The notes beneath the pieces are model-generated. The model ran no database searches, had not been told where the DNA came from, and was given only the letters and a program-made list of their open reading frames with translations. A program made the translations under genes and the position numbers. Shown here piece by piece: positions 1 through 8,022 of a stretch of 43,092 nucleotides of DNA (position 1 is its first letter; each line of letters starts with the position of its first letter). This DNA comes from JBOGIG01 sp050742455 (lineage in GTDB: Bacteria > Actinomycetota > Acidimicrobiia > Acidimicrobiales > JBOGIG01): positions 1 to 43,092 of the forward strand of contig JBOGIG010000085.1 of the NCBI GenBank assembly GCA_050742455.1, given 5' to 3'.

Positions 1-495
1 CTCCCGCGCGGCGATGATGGATATGTCAGGGTCGGCCAACAAAGCAGGCTGAAACAGCGGGCGCCCGCTCCAGTCGAGCGGTGTTTGGCCCCAGGCTGAC
101 TCCCATGCCGCCAGTTCTTTGGCGGAATCGATTTTTCCCCACCGACCCGCCTCGGGCGCTGGAATCGCGCCGGGGTGGTTCGCGGCGGAAGGGCGGTGCA
201 CCCAGTGCGCATCGAAGAGCGGCCTCAGGGCGGCTGGCCCCAGCTCCAGGGTCGAGTAGCTGTCCTTGACCGACCAGGACCCCGGGTTAACCCGGCCGGC
301 CGGCTGGTTGATCGCAGCGAGTTGGACCTCGACCTCGTGGGGCGAAATGGTGACCAAGTTCGGATACAACGGGAGGAAGGCGCCGTCTTGGACCCAGTAG
401 CCCGGGTGGAAGCGAGTTGAAAGGCCGTGGGATCGACCGACGGCGTCACACCAACAAGCGTTGTTGTGGGCGGCCTGGGTGGCCCGGGGATCCAT
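1..495 (-). CDS. Unidentified protein, N-terminal 165 residues (runs off the window)
   Basis: An open frame on the minus strand runs from an ATG at 495 to the window edge without a stop, so the 3' end is missing. The start has a good ribosome binding site (GGAGAGG, about five bases upstream). The protein begins MDPRATQAAHNNACWCDAV and is rich in Trp, Pro and His, with phrases such as HPGYWVQDG, YPNLVTISP, SWSVKDSYSTLEL and AWESAWGQTP. No signal peptide or membrane segment is visible. The look is that of a small soluble enzyme, possibly GNAT-like, but I recognise no diagnostic motif and assign no function. It lies 16 bases downstream of the Ddn-like gene on the same strand, so the two are probably co-transcribed. 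Confidence 0.7.
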   Translation of the reverse strand, partial: MDPRATQAAHNNACWCDAVGRSHGLSTRFHPGYWVQDGAFLPLYPNLVTISPHEVEVQLAAINQPAGRVNPGSWSVKDSYSTLELGPAALRPLFDAHWVHRPSAANHPGAIPAPEAGRWGKIDSAKELAAWESAWGQTPLDWSGRPLFQPALLADPDISIIAARE

Positions 496-511
496 GTGGC
501 CTCTCCGGTGT

Positions 512-940
512 TCAGGGCTCGAGGATCACGAGCGGGATCTCCCTGGTGGTCTTCGTTTGATATCCGGCGTACCCGCGATAGGCCGAAGTCACCTGGGGCC
601 AGTAACGCGATCTCTCGTCCGGGTCGGCGACCCTGGCCCGCCTTGGGTTGGTCCGGCCCCCCAAGGTGACTCGAACGTTGGGGTTGGCCTTAAGGTTCTG
701 GAACCACGCCGGGTGGCGATCGTCCCCACCGTAGGAGGCCACAATGACGACGCGGTCGCCATCTTGGACGGGAGAGGTGAGCATGGTCGTGCGCGCTTTG
801 CCGCTGTGGCGTCCGGTTGTCTCCAAGATGAGTACCGGCATGCCCCCCGCTTTGCCGAGGAGCCGGCCCCCGCTGGCCCGAAATATGGCCTCGTGGACAC
901 TGGTTCCCCATTTGAATGCTTCGTCCTTGATGTTGGCCAT
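512..940 (-). CDS. Ddn-like deazaflavin (F420)-dependent nitroreductase family protein
   Basis: This 142-residue protein has the size and layout of the Ddn/Rv3547-type split-beta-barrel family, which uses reduced F420 or binds F420/FMN. The visible family pattern is GGMPVLILETTGRHSGKART, followed by DGDRVVIVASYGG, then HPAWFQNLKANPNVRV, which form the cofactor phosphate-binding and barrel core. The C-terminus ends IPLVILEP. It is cytoplasmic, and the physiological substrate cannot be read from sequence. The ATG at 940 has no Shine-Dalgarno sequence; instead a TAATAT hexamer lies exactly six bases upstream, which points to a leaderless mRNA. It is divergent from the DUF4389 gene at 978, and an FrhB-like F420 protein lies at the other end of the window. 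Confidence 0.85.
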   Translation of the reverse strand: MANIKDEAFKWGTSVHEAIFRASGGRLLGKAGGMPVLILETTGRHSGKARTTMLTSPVQDGDRVVIVASYGGDDRHPAWFQNLKANPNVRVTLGGRTNPRRARVADPDERSRYWPQVTSAYRGYAGYQTKTTREIPLVILEP

Positions 941-977
941 GGCCGAATATTAGGCGGAAGGGCTCTATCCTGCGCCC
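941..977. promoter_or_regulatory. Divergent leaderless promoters in a 37-bp gap
   Basis: The gap between two divergent start codons is only 37 bp. On the minus strand TAATAT (952-947) is followed by six bases and then the ATG at 940. On the plus strand TATCCT (966-971) is followed by six bases and then the ATG at 978. Neither gene has a ribosome binding site. Both hexamers fit an actinobacterial -10 element with transcription starting on the A of the start codon. No clear -35 element is seen. Confidence 0.6.
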
Positions 978-1568
978 ATGGCAACCATGGCGGGCTACCC
1001 CGTGTCATTGGACCTGGAGGCCCCGCCGCGAATAGCCCGATGGCGGCCGCTGGTTCAGTGGTTCTTGGCCATCCCCCACTTTGTCGTCCTCTACGCCCTG
1101 GGCTTTGTGCAGTTCGTACTGTGGATAGTGGCTTTTGTGGCCGTTGTCTTCACCGCGTCCATTCCCGAAGGTTTGTTCGGTTTCATGACCACCGTCCATC
1201 GCTACCAATGGAGGGTGACCAGCTACGCCATCTTCATGCGCCAGGCCTACCCCCGGTTCGAGTTCTTGCCCAACGCCCTCGACCCTGGGGACGACCCGGC
1301 CCGGTTGAGCATCGAATACCCGGCGCGGATGAGCCGGTTTCTCCCCTTCGTCAAGTGGTTCTTGGCCATTCCCCACTATTTCGTTCTGACCTTCGTGGAA
1401 ATTGCCTACCTGGTGGTGTTACTGGCGGCCTTTGTCGCGGTCCTCGTTACCGGCTCATGGCCTGAGGCGTTACGTCGTTTTCTCGTCGGAGTAACGCGCT
1501 GGACCATGCGGGTTCAGGCCTATGTGTACCTGCTCACCGACCAGTACCCGCCCTTCAGCCTCAAGTGA
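978..1568 (+). CDS. DUF4389 membrane protein
   Basis: This 196-residue protein carries two copies of a DUF4389-like module: RWRPLVQWFLAIPHFVVL near residue 21 and RFLPFVKWFLAIPHYFVL near residue 121. Each copy is followed by a hydrophobic stretch (VLWIVAFVAVVFTASIPEGL and VVLLAAFVAVLVTGSWPEAL) and an amphipathic segment (TVHRYQWRV, GVTRWTMRV). It therefore looks like an internal duplication with four membrane segments. The family's function is unknown; in actinobacteria such proteins are inner-membrane proteins of the envelope. The ATG at 978 is chosen because TATCCT lies six bases upstream; a second ATG three codons in is possible. A small hairpin follows the stop. Confidence 0.8.
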   Translation: MATMAGYPVSLDLEAPPRIARWRPLVQWFLAIPHFVVLYALGFVQFVLWIVAFVAVVFTASIPEGLFGFMTTVHRYQWRVTSYAIFMRQAYPRFEFLPNALDPGDDPARLSIEYPARMSRFLPFVKWFLAIPHYFVLTFVEIAYLVVLLAAFVAVLVTGSWPEALRRFLVGVTRWTMRVQAYVYLLTDQYPPFSLK

Positions 1569-1574
1569 TCGGGG

Positions 1575-1593
1575 CCGCTCGCCCAACGAGCGG
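1575..1593 (+). terminator. Hairpin after the DUF4389 gene
   Basis: CCGCTCG, a five-base loop and CGAGCGG form a perfect seven-base-pair stem beginning seven bases after the stop codon. Only a short T-rich stretch follows (GCGATTTGTC), so this is a candidate intrinsic terminator without a proper U-tract. Confidence 0.4.
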
Positions 1594-1855
1594 TGCGATT
1601 TGTCCCGAAGATCACCCCCAGGGCGAAATGTCCCTCAATCGGTGCGCCAACCGGGGAAGGTAGGCCGTCGCGGCGTGGTGAATCATCTATTCGTGCGTGG
1701 TCCCAAATCCTCCCCATCGGACTTCACCCGGCGACCTCCGGTGCCGGTGCGGCCCGAGCCGGCCCAGAAGCGCGAGGTGTCGTTGCTGATGATCCAAGCC
1801 CGGCGCCGGCGGTTCCGCCCGATCAGCCCCCCCGGAGTCTGATCGCTCCGAAGAG
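1594..1855. other. Intergenic region with no supported gene
   Basis: These 262 bp lie between the ends of two convergent genes. A 54-codon frame from a GTG at 1678 to 1842 is Arg/Pro-rich, has no ribosome binding site and resembles nothing I know, so it is not called. A weak inverted repeat (CGGAG 1833-1837, CTCCG 1846-1850) beyond the alcohol dehydrogenase stop could help end that transcript. Confidence 0.4.
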
Positions 1856-2962
1856 TCAGAACTGGATGACCGAGCGGGCTACTTCCCCGTTCTTCATGGC
1901 CTCGAAGGCCTCGTTGACCTCCTCGAGGGTGATGGTGCGGGAGACCAGTTCGTCCAGCTTGAGCTGGCCCGACTTGTAGTACTCGATCAGGCGGGGAATG
2001 TCGCGCCGCACATCGGCCGAACCGTACCAGCAACCCTTGATGGTCTTTTCCATCAGGACCACGCCGAAGAACGCTGGGATGTTGAGCATCACGTCCATCT
2101 TGGGTACACCGACCAGGATCGCCTGGCCCCCCCGGCGGGTCATGTTGATGGTCTGTTCGATGGTCGCTCCCAGGCCGATGACCTCGAAGGCCACGTCCGC
2201 CCCCCGCTGGCCGGTCAACTCCATGACCTGGCTCACGGCGTCGCCCTTGGAGGCATCCACCAGGTCGGTGGCTCCGAAGGTCTTGGACATCTCCAACTTG
2301 TTGGCGATCATGTCCACGGCGATGATCCGTTCGGCACCGGCTATGCGGGCCCCTTGGATGGTGTTGAGGCCCACCCCACCGCAACCCACCACGGCTACGG
2401 TGTCGCCCTTGGCGATATGAGCCGTATTGAGAGCGGCCCCAGCTCCGGTCAGGACTCCGCACCCGATCAAGGCGGCCAGCTTGAGATCAAAATCCTTGGG
2501 GATCTTCACGGCGCCGATGGCCGGTACCACGGCGAACTCGGAGAACGTACCCGACGCCGCCATCTGCATGATGCTCTGTCCCCCCGAGGTGATCCGGGTG
2601 GTGCCATCTAACAGTCCGCCGGTGGCCATGGCTTGGCCGCCCTTCTCGCACAACTGGGCCTGACCCCGCTGGCAGAAGTAGCACTCGCCGCATTGGGGCA
2701 CCCAGGAGATGATCACGTGGTCGCCCGGCTCGAGATCGGTGACGCCTTCCCCCACTTCTTCTATTACCCCGGCGCCCTCGTGGCCGAGCACCATGGGGGC
2801 GATGCCGAAGAGGGTGCCGTTCTGCACGCTCAGGTCGGAGTGACAAACGCCCGAGGCGCCCATGCGAATCTTGACTTCTCCGGCGTGGGGTGACTCCACC
2901 TCGACGTCGGTACGGATTTCAAGCGGTTGGTCTACGCCGGTCAGAACAGCGGCTTTGCCCAT
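1856..2962 (-). CDS. Zinc-dependent alcohol dehydrogenase (MDR superfamily)
   Basis: This 368-residue medium-chain dehydrogenase oxidises an alcohol with NAD(P) or a bound nicotinamide. The catalytic zinc site is visible as GVCHSDL and GHEGAGVI, and the structural zinc site as CGECYFCQRGQAQLCE. The nucleotide-binding Rossmann motif is VAVVGCGGVGLN, followed by IIAVDM. The layout resembles the long-chain class III / NDMA-dependent ADH branch common in actinobacteria. The ATG at 2962 is preferred over upstream starts because GGGAG lies about nine bases before it and the protein then begins at the family position (MGKAAVLTG). It stands alone: its left neighbour is convergent, and the glycosyltransferase gene on its 5' side is on the same strand 146 bp away. 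Confidence 0.88.
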   Translation of the reverse strand: MGKAAVLTGVDQPLEIRTDVEVESPHAGEVKIRMGASGVCHSDLSVQNGTLFGIAPMVLGHEGAGVIEEVGEGVTDLEPGDHVIISWVPQCGECYFCQRGQAQLCEKGGQAMATGGLLDGTTRITSGGQSIMQMAASGTFSEFAVVPAIGAVKIPKDFDLKLAALIGCGVLTGAGAALNTAHIAKGDTVAVVGCGGVGLNTIQGARIAGAERIIAVDMIANKLEMSKTFGATDLVDASKGDAVSQVMELTGQRGADVAFEVIGLGATIEQTINMTRRGGQAILVGVPKMDVMLNIPAFFGVVLMEKTIKGCWYGSADVRRDIPRLIEYYKSGQLKLDELVSRTITLEEVNEAFEAMKNGEVARSVIQF

Positions 2963-3047
2963 CTTGGCTCCCTGGTCTAGTGAATCGTCGGTCTTTCGTG
3001 AGTTCATCGTTCCACGGGTCCGCCCACCAGGCAACTACGCCACCCGG

Positions 3048-3083
3048 ACCGACCGGCTGAACCGACCGGCTGAACCGATCGGG
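3048..3083. repeat. 13-bp tandem repeat
   Basis: ACCGACCGGCTGA occurs twice back to back (3048-3060, 3061-3073) and is followed by a partial third copy (ACCGATCGGG). It lies between the glycosyltransferase and alcohol dehydrogenase genes. It is one of many short tandem repeats in this window. Confidence 0.7.
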
Positions 3084-3107
3084 TGCCCCCTCTGTTCCAC
3101 CTCCCGC

Positions 3108-4163
3108 TCACCTCCACCACCCCGCCGCCTCGATCAGGGACCGGATCGAGGTGGGCAGTCCCTCAGAGGCGAAATGGCGAGCGGCCGTTGCGAAGTTGGC
3201 CTCAATCAATCCCTGGTCCCCCCGGGCAAAAAACTCACGGATCCCTTCGACGTCGTCGGCCCCGAACCAATCGAACCCGAAGGCGGCCAGCTCCCGAGCG
3301 ACGGGATAGTCGCCGATGGCCAAAGGACGGCGCCGGATAGCCGATTCCAGGGCCGGATTGCCGAATCCCTCCCAGGTGGACGGAAAGGCCACCAGGTCGC
3401 AGGCGGCATAGGCGTCGGCCACGTCGCAGCCCTCGGGCAGCCCGGTTTTCACCGGCACCCGGGCAGCCTGCAGGGTGGTGCGGACTTCGCTCTCGTACCC
3501 GTCCTCGGCGGGCCCCAGCAGCCAGTAAGCGCCGTCCAAAGCCTCGGCCAGAGCGAGTGCCCGGTCTACTCTCTTGCGGGCGATGGCTCGGGTAGGTTGC
3601 AGCACCAACAGCCGGTCCGATCGGGATAGGCCAATGGCCTCCCGGGTGGCCTGGCGCCGCCCCGGGGCCGGGTCGGTGTCAAAGGAGTTGTAGATCCTGG
3701 TGGCGGTTATGCCGCGGTCGGCCAGCTCCTTTTTGCTCAGATCATTTATGCACACATGGACCCAGGCCGGATCGTCGGGGGGAGGTTGGTCGACCCCCAG
3801 GTGGGGACGCTGCCAGGCCAGATCATGGTGACGCAGGATGGCCGGGCGTCCGGCCAGACACGCGGCCGTGAGTCGCCAAGCGGCCGGGTTGAGGGGCAGG
3901 GAGCACAGGTTCTCCACCACGACCAGATCGACTCCCATCAGGGCTTGTTCCAGGTCGTTGCGCGACGGTGGATCGGTCGCTCCCATGGCCAGGCCCACCA
4001 GTCGGTGCTCTACGGGGCCTTCGCCGGCAACCGTGGTGATATCAAAGCCGAGCGAACGGAGGGCGTGGGACCATTTTGCTGCCTCGATGCTCACCCCGTC
4101 AGTGCCGCCCAGCCGAAATGAAAGAAGGGCCGCTTTGCGGTTGGTGCCCGGAATGACCAGCAA
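3108..4163 (-). CDS. Glycosyltransferase, GT4/GT-B type
   Basis: This 351-residue protein has two Rossmann-like halves typical of GT-B glycosyltransferases. The N-terminal half includes DLVVVENLCSLPLNP and the acceptor-side RHHDLAWQRPH. The C-terminal donor-binding half has LLVLQPTRAIARKRVDRAL near residue 185, then CDLVAFPSTWEGFGNPALES, the GT4 E-x(7)-E region that binds the nucleotide-sugar phosphate. It probably transfers a sugar from a nucleotide donor onto a lipid or saccharide in the cytoplasm; the donor is unknown. The start is a TTG at 4163 because no ATG or GTG precedes the conserved N-terminus. A TACCGG hexamer lies six bases upstream, a weak leaderless -10. It is divergent from the crotonase gene. 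Confidence 0.8.
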   Translation of the reverse strand: MLVIPGTNRKAALLSFRLGGTDGVSIEAAKWSHALRSLGFDITTVAGEGPVEHRLVGLAMGATDPPSRNDLEQALMGVDLVVVENLCSLPLNPAAWRLTAACLAGRPAILRHHDLAWQRPHLGVDQPPPDDPAWVHVCINDLSKKELADRGITATRIYNSFDTDPAPGRRQATREAIGLSRSDRLLVLQPTRAIARKRVDRALALAEALDGAYWLLGPAEDGYESEVRTTLQAARVPVKTGLPEGCDVADAYAACDLVAFPSTWEGFGNPALESAIRRRPLAIGDYPVARELAAFGFDWFGADDVEGIREFFARGDQGLIEANFATAARHFASEGLPTSIRSLIEAAGWWR

Positions 4164-4201
4164 AGATAGCCGGTAGGGCCCAGCGCGGGATACGGTCGGC
4201 C

Positions 4202-5005
4202 ATGCCCGAAGAGATCATCTACGAGATTGCCGGCGGGGTAGCGCGGGTGACCATCAACCGGCCCGAGCGGCGAAACTCCATTACCTGGGGGGTGATGACC
4301 GGGCTGCGCCAATGCCTGGCCCGGGCCAAGGCTGATCCAGGGGTCAAGGTGGTGGTCCTTACCGGGGCCGGGGATCGGGCCTTTTGCGCCGGTGCCGACC
4401 TGGGGGGCATGGCTCCGGCCCGAGGGGACGGCGACGCCTCGGGCGGGTTCGTGGCTCAACATGATTCGCGGGGGGAGCTGGCCCGCCTATTTGACGACAT
4501 GTGGCGGCTGGGCAAGCCCACCATCGCCCGTGTGCGGGGATATGCCCTGGCCGGAGGGTTCGGGTTGGCGCTGGCCTGCGACATGGTAATTGCCGCCGAC
4601 GACGCGATCTTTGGAACCCCCGAAGTTGATCGGGGCCTTTGGCCGTTCATGATCACGGTTCCCCTGGCCCGATCGATGCCGCCCAAGAAAGCCCTGGAAT
4701 TGATGCTGAGTGGGCGCAGGGTAGATGCCGTCGAGGCCGATCGGCTGGGCTTTGTGACCCGCGTTGTTCCGGTCTCCGACCTGGATTCGGCGACCGACGA
4801 GCTGGCTGCCAACCTGGCGACCAAGCCCCCCGGCGTGGTGAAGTTGGGCCGTGACTCCTTTTACGAGGTGTGGGACCAGCCGGCCGCGTCGGCGCTGGCC
4901 CACCTGCACTCCATGTTGACCATCACCACCATGACCGAGGATGCGGCCGAGGGCATCGCCGCCTTCACCGAAAAGCGGGCGCCACGCTGGAAGGCGGGGA
5001 CCTGA
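4202..5005 (+). CDS. Enoyl-CoA hydratase/isomerase family protein (crotonase)
   Basis: This 267-residue crotonase binds acyl-CoA thioesters. The first oxyanion-hole segment is GAGDRAFCAGADLGGM and the second is RVRGYALAGGFGLALACDM. The acid/base Glu of the first catalytic position is kept in GTPEVDRGLWPFMI. The usual second-Glu segment (GGTQRLPR in classical hydratases) is replaced, so the exact reaction (hydratase, isomerase or a branched-acyl variant such as AtuE) is open. The stop codon directly abuts the ATG of the carboxyltransferase gene, so the two are translationally coupled. A TACGGT hexamer five bases before the ATG, with no ribosome binding site, suggests a leaderless start. Confidence 0.88.
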   Translation: MPEEIIYEIAGGVARVTINRPERRNSITWGVMTGLRQCLARAKADPGVKVVVLTGAGDRAFCAGADLGGMAPARGDGDASGGFVAQHDSRGELARLFDDMWRLGKPTIARVRGYALAGGFGLALACDMVIAADDAIFGTPEVDRGLWPFMITVPLARSMPPKKALELMLSGRRVDAVEADRLGFVTRVVPVSDLDSATDELAANLATKPPGVVKLGRDSFYEVWDQPAASALAHLHSMLTITTMTEDAAEGIAAFTEKRAPRWKAGT

Positions 5006-6694
5006 ATGGTCCCGGCCAAGCCCAAGCCCAAGCCGCCGGCCAAGGCGGCAGCCAATCCCAAGCCGCCGGCCAAGGCGGCAGCCAAGCCTGCGCCCCTGGT
5101 GACCCCGCCCCGAGGAACGGTCGACCCCGAACTGCATAAGTGGGGTCCGCTGGTCGAGGACCTGGCCGATCGCCGGGCCAAGGCCCTGGCCATGGGTGGT
5201 CCGGCCCTGGTGGCCCGGCAGCGTTCACTGGGCAAGTTGCCGGTGCGACAGCGGCTCGACCTGTTGCTCGACCCGGGAAGCTTCACCGAATACGGCCAAC
5301 TGGCCGATTCCATGGACCCCGGTCTGGCTCAAACCAAGGGTTACCTGGCGGCCGACGGGATGGTGGCCGGGGTGGGCCGCATCGACGGGCGTCGGGTGGC
5401 GGTGTGTGCCTATGACTTCTCCGTCATGGCCGGCTCCATGGGTGCGGTGGGTGAGGCCAAGACGGCCCGCATGAGGGAATTGGCCATGCGCCAGCGCATC
5501 CCTGTGGTTTGGCTGCTGGATTCGGCCGGCGCCCGGATCCAGGCCACCTCGGGATCGACCTTCGCCGGAGCCGGGGCCCTGTTCAGAGAGCAGGTGGCCA
5601 TGAGCGGGGTGGTCCCCATGGTGGCGGCCATGCTCGGGCACTGCGCGGCGGGAACGGCCTACATACCAGCTCTGGCCGACTTCGTGCCCATGGTCAAAGG
5701 AACGTCGTCGATGGCTCTGGGGGGGCGCCACCTGGTGAAGGCGGCCACGGGGGAGGACGTCACCGAGGAGGAAATGGGTGGCTCGGCCGTTCACAACAAG
5801 ATCTCCGGGGTGGCCGATCTGGAGGTGGCCGACGACGTCGAATGCCTGGCCGCGGTGCGGCGCTACCTGGGCTTCTTCGGCTCCAACAATCGCGATCCGG
5901 CCCCGGTCCGTCCCAGTGTCGATCCTCCCGAGCGGAGGTGCGAGGAGCTGTACGACATAGTCCCCACCGCTCCCCGCCGGGCCTATGACATGGAAAGGGT
6001 CATCCACAGCGTGGTTGACGATGGGGACTTCTTTCCCATGAAGCCGGATTGGGCCCGCAATGTCATCACCGGCTTGGCCCGGGTGGGGGGCAGGCCAGTC
6101 GGCATCGTTGCCTCCCAACCCAAGGTGCTTGGGGGCACTCTTGACGTCAATTCGGCCGACAAGGCCGCCCGCTTCGTGTGGTTGTGCGATGCCTTCTCGA
6201 TCCCATTGGTGTTCCTCCAGGACGTCCCCGGATTTACCGTTGGCTCGGCCGTAGAGCGCCAGGGCATCATCCGCCACGGGGCCAAGATGCTCTTCGCCAT
6301 ATCGGAGGCCACCGTGCCCAAGATCACAGTGGTTCTGCGCAAGGCCTACGGGGCCGGCTACTTCGTCATGAACGGCCTGGCCTACGAGGCCGATTACATA
6401 TGTGCCTGGCCGACGGCCGAAATAGCAGTAATGGGCCCCGATGGCATGGTGAACATCATTGCCCGCAAGCAGCTCGAAGCGATTCCCGAGGGACCCGAGC
6501 GAGTCGCCGAACGACTTCGACTGGCGGAGGAATTGCGCCGCAACATCGATCCATACATCGCTGCGGGCCACGCGCAACTGGACGACGTGATCGACCCGGC
6601 CGACACCCGCCTGGCCATCTGGCGAGGGCTCCAGGCTGCGTCGACCAAGGTCATCGAGAGGCCGTGGCGCAAGCATGGCGTGCTCCCCGTCTGA
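5006..6694 (+). CDS. Acyl-CoA carboxylase, carboxyltransferase (beta) subunit
   Basis: This 562-residue protein is a two-domain (N and C crotonase-fold) biotin-dependent carboxyltransferase of the PCC/MCC-beta and AtuC type. It moves carboxyl groups from carboxybiotin to an acyl-CoA. The N domain has RQRLDLLLDPGSFTE, DFSVMAGSMG and LDSAGARIQ; the C domain has LGGTLDVNSADKAARFV, LQDVPGFTVG and the oxyanion segment KAYGAGYFVMNG. Before the enzyme proper lie about 30 residues of Ala/Pro/Lys containing two copies of a 10-residue repeat (PKPPAKAAAN, PKPPAKAAAK; DNA repeat 5027-5086). Such linkers are common in biotin carrier proteins but unusual here. A 70-residue biotin carrier lies 1.1 kb downstream; no biotin carboxylase gene is in the window. 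Confidence 0.9.
   Translation: MVPAKPKPKPPAKAAANPKPPAKAAAKPAPLVTPPRGTVDPELHKWGPLVEDLADRRAKALAMGGPALVARQRSLGKLPVRQRLDLLLDPGSFTEYGQLADSMDPGLAQTKGYLAADGMVAGVGRIDGRRVAVCAYDFSVMAGSMGAVGEAKTARMRELAMRQRIPVVWLLDSAGARIQATSGSTFAGAGALFREQVAMSGVVPMVAAMLGHCAAGTAYIPALADFVPMVKGTSSMALGGRHLVKAATGEDVTEEEMGGSAVHNKISGVADLEVADDVECLAAVRRYLGFFGSNNRDPAPVRPSVDPPERRCEELYDIVPTAPRRAYDMERVIHSVVDDGDFFPMKPDWARNVITGLARVGGRPVGIVASQPKVLGGTLDVNSADKAARFVWLCDAFSIPLVFLQDVPGFTVGSAVERQGIIRHGAKMLFAISEATVPKITVVLRKAYGAGYFVMNGLAYEADYICAWPTAEIAVMGPDGMVNIIARKQLEAIPEGPERVAERLRLAEELRRNIDPYIAAGHAQLDDVIDPADTRLAIWRGLQAASTKVIERPWRKHGVLPV
5027..5086 (+). repeat. 30-bp in-frame direct repeat
   Basis: Two nearly identical 30-bp copies lie head to tail at the 5' end of the carboxyltransferase gene and encode PKPPAKAAAN and PKPPAKAAAK. 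The unit is a multiple of three, so copy number could change without breaking the frame. Confidence 0.75.
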
Positions 6695-6725
6695 CCGGGG
6701 CGAGCAGAACAGGTAGAACGTAGGG

Positions 6726-7697
6726 ATGCCTCGCACAGCGCTGATCAGCGGAATCACCGGCCAGGACGGCTCCTATCTGGCCGAGTTCCTGCTCGATCAG
6801 GGCTATGAAGTGGTCGGGATGATGAGGCGGTCCTCCACCGTCAACTTCGAACGCATTGCCCACATCCAAGACCGGGTGAAGCTGGTTGCCGGCGACCTGT
6901 TGGACGAGGTGTCCATGATCAACATCCTGCGGGAGAGTCGCCCCCAGGAGGTTTACAATCTGGCAGCCCAATCGTTTGTCCAGACCTCTTGGGGGCAGCC
7001 CGTTCTCACCGGAGAGACCACGGCGCTGGGTGTGACCCGGATGCTCGACGCTATCCGCATCGTGGACCCCGAGATCCGCTTCTACCAAGCCAGCTCCTCG
7101 GAGATGTTCGGCAAGGTGCGGGAGGTCCCCCAGACCGAGAACACATCCTTTTATCCCCGCAGCCCTTACGGGGTGGCCAAAGTCTACGGACATTGGATCA
7201 CGGTCAATTACCGGGAGAGCTACGGCTTGCACGCTTCATCGGGAATCCTCTTCAACCACGAGTCACCCCGTCGGGGTCTGGAGTTCGTCACCCGCAAGAT
7301 CACCCATGCCGCCGCCCGTATCAAGGCCGGCCTGGACAGCCATCTTGACCTCGGCGACCTAGAGCCCCAGAGGGACTGGGGTTTCGCCGCCGATTACGTG
7401 CGGGCCATGTGGCTGATGCTCCAACAGGACCAGCCTGGCGACTACGTGGTGGCCACGGGCCAAACCCATTCGGTGCGTGAGTTCTGCGACGTGGCGTTTT
7501 CTGCGGTGGGCCTGGATTATCGGGATCATGTGCGACGCAACGAGGCCTTCGTCCGTCCGGCCGAAGTCGATTTGCTGGTAGGGGATCCGGCCAAGGCCGA
7601 GGCCGCTCTGGCCTGGAAGCGCGTAGTCGATTTTCCTGCGCTGGTGGCCATGATGGTGGAATCCGACGTGGCTCTGGTCCAGGCACAGAGCCGATAG
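6726..7697 (+). CDS. gmd: GDP-mannose 4,6-dehydratase
   Basis: This 323-residue short-chain dehydrogenase-like enzyme converts GDP-mannose to GDP-4-keto-6-deoxymannose, the precursor of fucose, rhamnose-type and related deoxy sugars. The NADP-binding motif GITGQDGSYLAEFLL is at residues 9-23 and is followed by the Gmd-typical MMRRSSTVNFERI. The catalytic region contains SSSEMFGK and the Tyr/Lys pair in YPRSPYGVAKVYGHW. HESPRRGLEFVTRK is the conserved substrate-binding stretch. TAGAAC lies six bases before the ATG, a possible leaderless -10. The gene sits between two parts of an acyl-CoA carboxylase set, which is an odd place for a sugar-nucleotide gene; no epimerase/reductase partner is visible nearby. 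Confidence 0.9.
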   Translation: MPRTALISGITGQDGSYLAEFLLDQGYEVVGMMRRSSTVNFERIAHIQDRVKLVAGDLLDEVSMINILRESRPQEVYNLAAQSFVQTSWGQPVLTGETTALGVTRMLDAIRIVDPEIRFYQASSSEMFGKVREVPQTENTSFYPRSPYGVAKVYGHWITVNYRESYGLHASSGILFNHESPRRGLEFVTRKITHAAARIKAGLDSHLDLGDLEPQRDWGFAADYVRAMWLMLQQDQPGDYVVATGQTHSVREFCDVAFSAVGLDYRDHVRRNEAFVRPAEVDLLVGDPAKAEAALAWKRVVDFPALVAMMVESDVALVQAQSR

Positions 7698-7781
7698 CCG
7701 GATGGCGAAAACTGGACGGCGCCGCCCCAACCTGGGGTTCGAGCACCGTATGAACACCCATTTCCGACATGAGGAGTCGTC

Positions 7782-7994
7782 ATGACCGAAGTTCGGGCCG
7801 AGATTGCAGCAAACGTTTGGCAGGTGCACGCCGAGGTGGGCCAGACCGTGGCCGAAGGCCAGACGCTGGCCATATTGGAATCCATGAAGATGGAGATCCC
7901 GGTGGAGTCACCCGAGGCAGGCAAGGTGACCAGGGTGTGCGTGGCGCCTGACGACCAGGTGAACGAAGGCGATCTGATCGCCGTCATCGAATGA
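7782..7994 (+). CDS. Biotin/lipoyl attachment domain protein (biotin carboxyl carrier)
   Basis: At 70 residues this is a free-standing biotinyl domain. The attachment motif ESMKMEIP puts the biotinylated Lys at residue 36. The flanking hairpin sequences (HAEVGQTVAEGQTL and GKVTRVCVAPDDQVNEGD) are the usual paired half-motifs. The start follows a strong GAGGAG ribosome binding site. It probably carries CO2 to the carboxyltransferase encoded at 5006. M. tuberculosis has a similar stand-alone carrier, Rv3221c, which lies near whiB1/pdtaS; here it is far from those genes. Confidence 0.9.
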   Translation: MTEVRAEIAANVWQVHAEVGQTVAEGQTLAILESMKMEIPVESPEAGKVTRVCVAPDDQVNEGDLIAVIE

Positions 7995-8022
7995 CGCCTC
8001 TCGCACAGATGACCCAGGTCAA

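Noticed and set aside
1678..1842. 54-codon frame from a GTG in the gap between the DUF4389 and alcohol dehydrogenase genes
   Set aside because: It is Arg/Pro-rich, lacks a ribosome binding site or leaderless signature and resembles no known protein; such frames are common by chance in GC-rich DNA.
2963..3034. Longer N-terminus for the alcohol dehydrogenase from a start at 3034
   Set aside because: The ATG at 2962 has a ribosome binding site and matches the family start; the extra 24 residues look like untranslated sequence.
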